In this document: one piece after another, positions 58,069 to 64,000 of the stretch
Layout: every line of letters begins with the position of its first letter
Position numbering within the stretch: the first letter of the stretch is position 1
Assembly: GCA_938743325.2 (NCBI GenBank)
Contig: OW568863.1
Span: 124,001 to 188,000 of the forward strand
From: Pycnococcus provasolii
Taxonomy: Eukaryota > Chlorophyta > Pseudoscourfieldiophyceae > Pseudoscourfieldiales > Pycnococcaceae
Direction of reading: 5' to 3'
Length of the DNA stretch: 64,000 nucleotides
Translations under genes and position numbers: made by a program
The notes under the pieces: model-generated
Databases searched by the model: none
Seen by the model: the letters and a program-made list of their open reading frames with translations, nothing else
What the model was told of the DNA's origin: nothing

Positions 58069-60108
58069 ATGGCGCATATGCTCTCCCACCTCTCCTCCCC
58101 CGTGCGTGGCTTCTCAGCGTCAGGCCAACGTGTCTCAGTCGGTGAGATTGCAAACAGCTTGTCTCTTTCCATACAGGGAAATAATACTCGCGGAGCAGTT
58201 GCAGACAACGTTTCCACGCAAGTGTTGGGCAAGTCTGGTTGTGGGTTGTTGCCTCGACAGACATCAGCTTTACCGGTGCGAAATAATGTTGGTAATCCAA
58301 TTCTACAAGGAGATGTGCAGGGGGGATCATCGCAAGATGGACTGCAGTGCAGCGAGGAGTACTCGCAGGACGCAATCGTATCCAGCCCGCCGCACCTCAA
58401 GGCGAACAGCAATAGACACAACATCAACATCAATGCACACGGCGGGGAACCGCTTCCCGTGTTGAAGCGAACGGCAAGGCCGTGGGAAACGAAGCACGCC
58501 GGCGCCGTGTCCAAGGCGGCTCGACTCTCCGTCTCCGACCTGCCACCACCGTCTCCTCCGCCTCCGAACCACAAACAAAACGATAAACAATCCGAGCTTC
58601 GAGCAAAGTGGAGCAGCCGTGCGGACTGCGTCCTTGGTGGAACCGACCGCCACCGACTCAAGGACATCGAGACTCTCCGGTTTGAGCGACGACGACTCGA
58701 GGATGGCGTTGTCGACGACGAGCTGCTTAGCACGCCGAGGTGCGCCGGGTCAAGCAGCCAGCAGGCGCGCACGTGCGTTTCCTCCGCGTTCCTCGCGCAG
58801 CTTCTGCGCGCCCCTGAGGATGCGCCGGCTGTCGACGCCCCGTTCGCATTCTCCGAGACGATGGTGACTCGGCTCTGCGACGAGGTGCAGGCTATCTTGG
58901 TCAACGAGCCTACGGTGCTCGAGCTGCGTGCCCCACTGAAGGTGTTTGGCGATCTCCACGGCCAGTACAGTGACCTGCTTCGCCTCTTCTCGAGCTTCGG
59001 AACGCCGACGTATGGATGCGCGGAGGAGGCTGTGGGTGGTACCCTTCCGCCGCCACTGCTCCCGCGTGCCGGCGCGTCGCTCGACCCCATGCTCACGCGC
59101 ACTACATCCGGTGCCGTGCCCGTGCAGCCTCGCGCCGCGGATGGAGACCTCGGGACGTACGGATATCTATTTTTGGGTGACTACGTCGACCGTGGTCCTC
59201 ACTCGCTCGAGGTTGTGTGCCTTCTTCTAGCGCTGAAGCTGCGATACCCCAACGACATCCATCTGCTTCGTGGAAACCACGAGTCATCTGAGACGAACGG
59301 AACGCACGGCCTACTTCGAGAATGCTGCCTGAGAATGGAGGAACACCACGCGGGCTTGCGCGTGTGGAAGCGACTCAACGCTCTGTTTGACTGGCTTCCG
59401 CTCGCTGCGCTTGTTGAGAAAAGAGTGCTGTGCCTGCACGGAGGGCTTGGGTGCAGCGTTCGTAGCGTTGCAGATTTGCGCGCCATCAAGCGCCCCATCC
59501 GGCTCGACCCGTACCTGTGCACTATGGTGGGTGCAGATGCCTCCGAGCTCTGGAATGCCGTTGGTGGTGACGTCGACGAGGACGAGGTGGTTGTGCGCAT
59601 GGAGGGTGCAGAGCCGGAGGGTCTCAAGCCGCCGTCAGGCGGCTCGACCATCGACGAAATTCTTCGCGAGGTGAATGGAGCATTCACCTCGCGAAGGTCG
59701 TACACGAAGCGCACGGTCCGCTCGCAGCGTCTGCTCGCCGACGTGCTGTGGTCGGATCCGACAGATCCCGGCGAACTCGGCGTGTGCGAAAATGCGCAGC
59801 GTGGAGTGGGCATGTACCGCTTCGGCGCGGACGTCGTGAAGAAGTTCTGCGACGACAACGACCTGGACCTGGTCGTGCGCGCGCACGAGTGCGTGATGGA
59901 CGGCTTCGAGCGCTTTGCTGGAGGCCATCTCGCGACGGTCTTCAGCGCGCCCTACTACTGTGGACAAGTGCCGAATTCGGCTGCGATTCTTTGCCTTGAT
60001 CGTGCCCTACGAGTGCGTCCTATGCTGCTCCAACCTGCGAATATTTCGCCGGTGGTGGAGGAGGACGACTGTTTGACGGTGTGCGAGGGAGGAGCGGTGT
60101 GTAATTGA
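58069..60108 (+). CDS. PPP-family Ser/Thr phosphatase with PPKL/BSL-type catalytic domain
   Basis: A 679-residue single-exon protein. Metal-binding motifs are complete: GDLHGQ (294-299), GDYVDRG (370-376), GNHE (about 402-405), LCLHGG and RAHECVMDGFERFAGGHL (about 603-621). NALFDWLPLAALVEKRVLCL and the RAHECVMDGFERFA sequence are those of the BSU1/BSL (Kelch-PP) subfamily rather than PP1 or PP2A. The Kelch propeller is missing: residues 1-250 are low-complexity (one SPPPP run) with no Kelch repeats. Two inserts lengthen the catalytic domain: about 45 residues before GDYVDRG, and about 60 residues (Asp/Glu-rich, 503-565) before LADVLWSDPTDPGELG. A TGTAA overlaps the stop and another is at 60112. 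Confidence 0.88.
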   Translation: MAHMLSHLSSPVRGFSASGQRVSVGEIANSLSLSIQGNNTRGAVADNVSTQVLGKSGCGLLPRQTSALPVRNNVGNPILQGDVQGGSSQDGLQCSEEYSQDAIVSSPPHLKANSNRHNININAHGGEPLPVLKRTARPWETKHAGAVSKAARLSVSDLPPPSPPPPNHKQNDKQSELRAKWSSRADCVLGGTDRHRLKDIETLRFERRRLEDGVVDDELLSTPRCAGSSSQQARTCVSSAFLAQLLRAPEDAPAVDAPFAFSETMVTRLCDEVQAILVNEPTVLELRAPLKVFGDLHGQYSDLLRLFSSFGTPTYGCAEEAVGGTLPPPLLPRAGASLDPMLTRTTSGAVPVQPRAADGDLGTYGYLFLGDYVDRGPHSLEVVCLLLALKLRYPNDIHLLRGNHESSETNGTHGLLRECCLRMEEHHAGLRVWKRLNALFDWLPLAALVEKRVLCLHGGLGCSVRSVADLRAIKRPIRLDPYLCTMVGADASELWNAVGGDVDEDEVVVRMEGAEPEGLKPPSGGSTIDEILREVNGAFTSRRSYTKRTVRSQRLLADVLWSDPTDPGELGVCENAQRGVGMYRFGADVVKKFCDDNDLDLVVRAHECVMDGFERFAGGHLATVFSAPYYCGQVPNSAAILCLDRALRVRPMLLQPANISPVVEEDDCLTVCEGGAVCN

Positions 60109-60111
60109 TTG

Positions 60112-60116
60112 TGTAA
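60112..60116 (+). terminator. UGUAA poly(A) signal
   Basis: TGTAA at 60112, a few bases after the phosphatase stop; a second copy at 60100-60104 overlaps the stop region. The next gene ends convergently at 60185. Confidence 0.5.
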
Positions 60117-60184
60117 CGACTTGCACAAAAAAACAAATCTGTGATATGCAGTAGTTGAAATGATACAAAGGGGGAAAAAACCAC

Positions 60185-62371
60185 TTAGCCACCACGTCGC
60201 CTTGGGCGAGGGGGTGGAGACGGCGACGCCTGACCACTTCCTCCCGCTCCCGCGCCGGCACCTCCTCCTGTCGTCTCTGCCGCCGCCGCCGCCGCCGTTC
60301 CACCTCCCATAATACCGCCTCCAAAGGCGCGCGTGCTGTCTGCCCCACCGGCGACGACGCCTCCGGATCCGCCCGAGCGCCGAGCCATTGGTCGACGAGG
60401 AGCTGGGGCGGCGGCGGCGGCGGCGCCCGCGCCCGCGCCCGCGCCCGCGACGGCAGCACCGCCCGCGCCCGCGCCCGCGCCGCCAGCATCGCCCTCGCCC
60501 GCGTCAGCGGCGTCGCCCTCCGCCGGCGGGCTCACCGCTTCGTCGTCCACGGGTGTGACCGCCTCCATGAGCAGACCCTTCCCCTTCGCCCACCTCTCAA
60601 TGGTGCTGCGCAGCGCCAGGTTCGGGTAGAGGTGCTTTTCCCTGAGCGGCTGGCCCGTGCCTGGGTCAGTACCACGCTCGCGTACCCAACGGGCGAGGTT
60701 CGGCCTGTCGTACGAAATGCCGCTCGGCGTCACCGCCGGCTCTCTCATGATGCTCCTCGTGATAGGACAGATGAACTCCTCGTAGGCCGCACCCGCGTCC
60801 TGCTCGCCATCTCCCGCCACTGACACCCCGCCGATATCCACCGCAGGTGAAAGTGCAAGAGGCGGAGGCCAGTGCGTTGGCCGTCGGCCCGCGCGATCGC
60901 GCTCGTGGCGCCGATCGCGATCGCGCTCTTGAGCTTGCGCCGCACGTCCCACGCGGACTTGAGGTCTCCAGGCATCGCGACCGCGCCGTGCCTGAAACCG
61001 GATTGCCTCCGCGAGCACCGCCGCCTCGGCCAAGAGCAGAGGCGCGCCTCGGATGGCCAGCGGGCTCGGCGCTGTCAGCACGAGGAGTAGTGCGATGTCT
61101 GCCATGCCTGGGGGAAGCAATAGTCCGCACAAAACGGCTGCGGCGAAGAGAACCGTTGGCTCGAGGATCGCGCTCCGCCACAGCAGCGGCGCGAGGGCGC
61201 GCGCCACCGCAACCATCGTCGGTCCGCGTCTGCGTGCATCCGCATCCGCACCCGCACGAGCCGCCGCCCCCTCCGCGGGGCGTGCCTGCTGTGCGACGGG
61301 CTGTGCAGGCTGAGCCTGCTGCTGCGGTGGATGATTTCGCAGCCGATTCGGGGGATTCCGTCTGAACCCACCAACAACCTGGTCAGCACCACCCACAAAC
61401 GCGAAGAATACCATTGCTACCGCGCGAAACTCCGCTATTGTTGCGGCAAAGGAGCGCGCGCAGCACAGCATCACGCCGAAAGGGTGGAGAGACCACCACC
61501 GCAGCACGCTCAGTGCAATGACGAGGTGAGGCACGAGGAATCCCGCGACGACGAAGCGACCCAGCGGCACTTCGTCCGAGGTTGAGGCACTTCCTGCCGC
61601 CTTTGATGCCGTTGGTGCCGACGTCGTCCACAAATTTGAGGCACTTCCTCCTGCCTTTGATGCCGTTGATGCCGACGTCGTCCACAGGGGTGTTGTCAAA
61701 AAGCGAAATATGTCAGCATCGAAGAGGTAGGCATACACCAGAAAGCTTCGCGGCATGATTCCAGCCGCGCAAGCTGCGGCGAATCCGAAAGGCTTCTTTG
61801 CATGCAAAAAGTCGCCAAAGCTTCCCGAACGATTGCTGAGGATCATCGTCGTCTTCGACGACGCCGCCGCCAACTTGGAGTCGGGGAGGGTAGTTTGCAG
61901 GTCCTTCGCGTGCGCTGCTGCGCGCGCTCGGCTGACGTGTGGTGGGTCGCCCAGCCACCACACAAGTTCGCCCGACGCGTTGTCGATCCAGTCGCCTTGC
62001 ATGAAGTTGGCTGCGTTAGGTGCCCCGAGCCACCTCACAGCGGCCGACCAGGCGTGCACGCCACGTCGTTTCTTCTTCTTCTTCTCCGCCGTCGACGAAG
62101 AGGAGGAGGAGGAAGACGAATCAGCCGCCTTGATTTCTGCAGGTGTTCGCCAAGACCCCGAGAACCACGCCCCCCATCGGGACAAGATTGAGACATCTCC
62201 TCGATGGCCTTCTCCCCCCACTTCAAGTGAGGCCTTGAAGTTGGAACCAGATCGTCCTCCTAACCAGGGGTATCCTGCAGATGCCAAGTGAGGAGACAAC
62301 GTAAGTGTGGTGGTGGTGCACAGTAATACGACGAAGACTCCATGGAATCCAACTCCACGCGCCATGGCCAT
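60185..62371 (-). CDS. Multi-pass membrane U-box E3 ligase-like protein
   Basis: A 728-residue protein. Its U-box (EEFICPITRSIMREPAVTPS, GISYDRPNLARWV, REKHLYPNLALRSTIERW; about 530-600) should recruit an E2 enzyme. The ATG at 62371 (MAMARGVGFHGVFVVLLC) gives a signal peptide or first membrane helix ending near HLASAGYPW; an upstream in-frame ATG at 62530 exists but adds an unlikely leader. The middle has further hydrophobic segments (FLVYAYLFDADIFRFL; FVVAGFLVPHLVIALSVL; RSAILEPTVLFAAAVLCGLL). A tandem repeat, LWTTSA-TASKA-GSAS, occurs twice. The last 130 residues are Gly/Ala/Pro-rich low complexity (GGAGAGAG). Membrane-anchored U-box ligases occur in ER and plastid quality control; location here is inference. 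Confidence 0.75.
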   Translation of the reverse strand: MAMARGVGFHGVFVVLLCTTTTLTLSPHLASAGYPWLGGRSGSNFKASLEVGGEGHRGDVSILSRWGAWFSGSWRTPAEIKAADSSSSSSSSSTAEKKKKKRRGVHAWSAAVRWLGAPNAANFMQGDWIDNASGELVWWLGDPPHVSRARAAAHAKDLQTTLPDSKLAAASSKTTMILSNRSGSFGDFLHAKKPFGFAAACAAGIMPRSFLVYAYLFDADIFRFLTTPLWTTSASTASKAGGSASNLWTTSAPTASKAAGSASTSDEVPLGRFVVAGFLVPHLVIALSVLRWWSLHPFGVMLCCARSFAATIAEFRAVAMVFFAFVGGADQVVGGFRRNPPNRLRNHPPQQQAQPAQPVAQQARPAEGAAARAGADADARRRGPTMVAVARALAPLLWRSAILEPTVLFAAAVLCGLLLPPGMADIALLLVLTAPSPLAIRGAPLLLAEAAVLAEAIRFQARRGRDAWRPQVRVGRAAQAQERDRDRRHERDRAGRRPTHWPPPLALSPAVDIGGVSVAGDGEQDAGAAYEEFICPITRSIMREPAVTPSGISYDRPNLARWVRERGTDPGTGQPLREKHLYPNLALRSTIERWAKGKGLLMEAVTPVDDEAVSPPAEGDAADAGEGDAGGAGAGAGGAAVAGAGAGAGAAAAAAPAPRRPMARRSGGSGGVVAGGADSTRAFGGGIMGGGTAAAAAAETTGGGAGAGAGGSGQASPSPPPRPRRRGG
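61580..61685 (-). repeat. Tandem duplication inside the U-box gene
   Basis: Two ~51-bp copies, each starting GAGGCACTTCCTCCTGCCTTTG (or a near variant) and ending GACGTCGTCCAC, in frame. They encode the duplicated LWTTSA-TASKA-GSAS peptide. Confidence 0.8.
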
Positions 62372-62922
62372 GGATGGATGGAGCGTGAATGACACTATTG
62401 AGGAGGATGAAACACCCTGACACCACCTGAATGAAGCAGGCGGAAACGAAAATACGCGACAAGGAGGCGCCCAGTTTAGGGGTAGGGGTTTACTTTCTAC
62501 GGGGTTTTCTCTCATGAGGGGAACCACCATTGGGTTGAAGTCCTTACTGTAGTACTTATTGATGTCTGATGAGTTCCACCTATGTAGAGGGGGGGATAAT
62601 GGTCAGATGATCACAGTGGTAGTGGTGCAAGACCAACACCGGGTCCCCAGAATAACGGGAAAATTACTACCGAAAATTTACTGGTGCATTTACTGGTGCA
62701 GACTAAATTCACGGTACAAGAGTTGGGTTTTTCTGGGAAGCACGACCTGAGTGCCCGTACTCTCGTACCGGTTTGGGTGAAGGGCCGACCTATCGCCCCG
62801 TTGTTCCCCGCCGACCTAACGCCCCGTTGTGGAGGGTTCAGGGTTCCTCCTGGAGGCGGCGAAAAAACGATCGTCTTAAGCAAGGCCATCTCAGATCATC
62901 GCCATCACCACCGCGGCGGTCA
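62372..62922. other. Intergenic region
   Basis: 5' flank of the U-box gene, then sequence leading into the minisatellite. Short open frames are unsupported. Confidence 0.45.
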
Positions 62923-63240
62923 GGCCAGCCTTAAGGCGCGGCCAGCAGGACGAGCAGCAGCAGCAGGGCAGCAGGAGCAACTGCAGGGACGCAGTGTCAA
63001 GGCCAGCCTTAAGGCGCGGCCAGCAGGACGAGCAGCAGCAGCAGGGCAGCAGGAGCAACTGCAGGGACGCAGTGTCAAGGCCAGCCTTAAGGCGCGGCCA
63101 GCAGGACGAGCAGCAGCAGCAGGGCAGCAGGGTCAAGGCCAGCCTTAAGGCGCGGCCAGCAGGACGAGCAGCAGCAGCAGGGCAGCAGGGTCAAGGCCAG
63201 CCTTAAGGCGCGGCCAGCAGGACGAGCAGCAGCAGGGCAG
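62923..63240 (+). repeat. Minisatellite of 78- and 58-bp units
   Basis: Five head-to-tail copies start GGCCAGCCTTAAGGCG at 62923, 63001, 63079, 63137 and 63195. The first two spacings are 78 bp (26 codons), the next two 58 bp, the last is partial. The 78-bp unit would encode ASLKARPAGRAAAAGQQEQ and so on; the 58-bp units break the frame. Confidence 0.9.
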
Positions 63241-63241
63241 G

Positions 63242-64000
63242 ATGGCAGGGTTCCCATGTCACGGGCTACGCGCCCTTAGCACGGTGCTCGCGTCGGCGGA
63301 TACGCACGCCGCCCTAGAGAAGAAAGCGGGAAGCCTGATGGTCAGCCTCACGGGAAGGCGAGACGCGAAACGCCTTCAAGCGATCGTCGCAAACTTGTAC
63401 GTCAGAGATGGCGTCGTCTACGCCCGCTCTGACGTACAAGTTCATGAGCAACTCGTCGTGCCTAAGGAGGTGTCGTTGTTCGTTGTGTGTATGGCTGCTG
63501 TAACTATCACAGTAAACACACTTAAAAAGACGACACGCACGAAACACAACGCCCTGTTCAGCTCCCAGGCCGTTGTGCAACTCCTTGCCAAGCACGGCTT
63601 CTACGCCGGCGTGAAGAAGTCCGGCAATCTTGGCGTAGAGCAAGTCTCCCCCCTCATAGATGCTTTCCAAGACAGAATCGACGACTTGCTCGACGCCACA
63701 GTTGTGGCGCACAAGGCGTTGCCCACTGGCAATGACGTGTGTGCCCAAGTTAAGGCCGTCTATGACGTGCTCACTAGCATTGGTTGGCGTGATTTGCCTA
63801 CCAATCCTGATGTAACACGTGCCTTTTTAAAATCTGAGCGTGACGTCCTCTTCGGTCCGCCCGGCGATGCTGGACGACGTTTCGTGTTCAGCATCGCCGG
63901 TGAGCAGCACGTCTGTTGGACACGGTTTCGACACATTGCCGTCGCGGCGGCATCAAAGGCACGTGGAATACACGTATATTATTGCCACCGCTGGCGTGAG
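63242..64000 (+). CDS. Open reading frame of unknown function, runs off the window
   Basis: From the ATG at 63242 (MAGFPCHGLRALSTVLASAD) the frame is open for 253 codons to the right edge. It starts right after the minisatellite; the previous in-frame stop is at 63146. The product is mixed in composition, not low-complexity. It reads NLYVRDGVVYARSDVQVHEQ, LLAKHGFYAGVKKSGNLGVE, SIGWRDLPTNPDVTRAF and, near the edge, GIHVYYCHRWRE. I recognise no domain. The early YVRDGVVYARSD-LVVPKE stretch faintly resembles the region before a retroelement integrase zinc finger, but the HHCC ligands are not seen. Mobile-element or orphan gene are both possible; the rest lies outside the window. Confidence 0.55.
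   Translation, partial: MAGFPCHGLRALSTVLASADTHAALEKKAGSLMVSLTGRRDAKRLQAIVANLYVRDGVVYARSDVQVHEQLVVPKEVSLFVVCMAAVTITVNTLKKTTRTKHNALFSSQAVVQLLAKHGFYAGVKKSGNLGVEQVSPLIDAFQDRIDDLLDATVVAHKALPTGNDVCAQVKAVYDVLTSIGWRDLPTNPDVTRAFLKSERDVLFGPPGDAGRRFVFSIAGEQHVCWTRFRHIAVAAASKARGIHVYYCHRWRE
63392..63442. repeat. Perfect 16-bp inverted repeat (hairpin)
   Basis: AACTTGTACGTCAGAG (63392-63407) and its exact complement CTCTGACGTACAAGTT (63427-63442) flank a 19-bp loop inside the open frame at the right edge. Confidence 0.9.

Noticed and set aside
62372-62530. Upstream ATG at 62530 for the U-box protein
   Set aside because: The added leader lacks targeting features, while the ATG at 62371 places a signal-like hydrophobic stretch at the N-terminus.
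62684-63148. 154-codon frame through the minisatellite
   Set aside because: Its product is mostly the 26-residue repeat translation, and no independent coding evidence exists.

Overview
The window looks like a nuclear contig from a green alga of the prasinophyte or chlorophyte type. It is GC-rich, gene-dense and mostly intronless. It carries a three-helix light-harvesting protein, a NOL/NYC1-type chlorophyll b reductase (implying chlorophyll b), several very long hydroxyproline/SPPP-type extracellular proteins, and UGUAA poly(A) signals just after many stop codons. TTAGGG-type telomere-like repeats occur inside the window. Two or three genes of ciliary type (CFAP69, an EF-hand/WD40 WDR49/64-like protein, and possibly a Dispatched-like RND protein) suggest an organism that keeps motile cilia at some life stage. 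The species cannot be fixed from this sequence; a Pycnococcus- or Chloropicon-like prasinophyte is only a guess.

Layout. 1-401 (-): exon of a molybdopterin-binding (CinA/FAD synthase-like) protein running off the left edge. 951-4706 (+): secreted YCF48-like/heme peroxidase/Hyp-rich fusion. 5099-6343 (-): chlorophyll(ide) b reductase. 6848-8196 (-): LHC protein, two exons. 8753-10438 (+): FMO-like monooxygenase. 10609-14277 (-): Hyp-rich membrane glycoprotein. 15522-17370 (+): pyruvate kinase, two exons. 17580-20387 (-): acidic coiled-coil protein. 21419-26248 (+): Strawberry notch. 26559-27431 (+): lumen-type methyltransferase. 27476-28210 (-) and 28545-29495 (+): phosphoglycerate-mutase-like protein and plastid DUF2854 protein, divergent. 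29766-30901 (+): His-rich secreted protein, two exons. 31833-37951 (+): giant Hyp-rich receptor-like protein, two exons. 38093-39268 (-): internally duplicated membrane protein. 39559-41328 (+): CCDC22. 41440-44973 (-): EF-hand/WD40. 46294-49206 (+): CFAP69. 49926-51218 (+): TRAF-like RING protein. 51329-53092 (-): HisRS. 53557-53956: compact terminal-inverted-repeat transposon with an 11-bp target-site duplication. 54189-57341 (+): Dispatched-like RND protein, two exons. 58069-60108 (+): PPKL/BSL-type phosphatase. 60185-62371 (-): multi-pass U-box protein. 62923-63240: minisatellite, followed by an open reading frame (63242 onward) that leaves the right edge.

The genes are eukaryotic and monocistronic. 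Recurrent themes are plastid functions (pigment catabolism, light harvesting, DUF2854, lumenal methyltransferase), cell-surface Hyp-rich proteins with dibasic RRxL sites, and ciliary/endosomal trafficking genes clustered at 39.5-49.2 kb. Short (CCCTAA)n tracts sit 50-400 bp upstream of several start codons, like plant telo-boxes. Most strikingly, one such tract lies inside each arm of the transposon at 53.6-53.96 kb. I saw no tRNA, rRNA or CRISPR.
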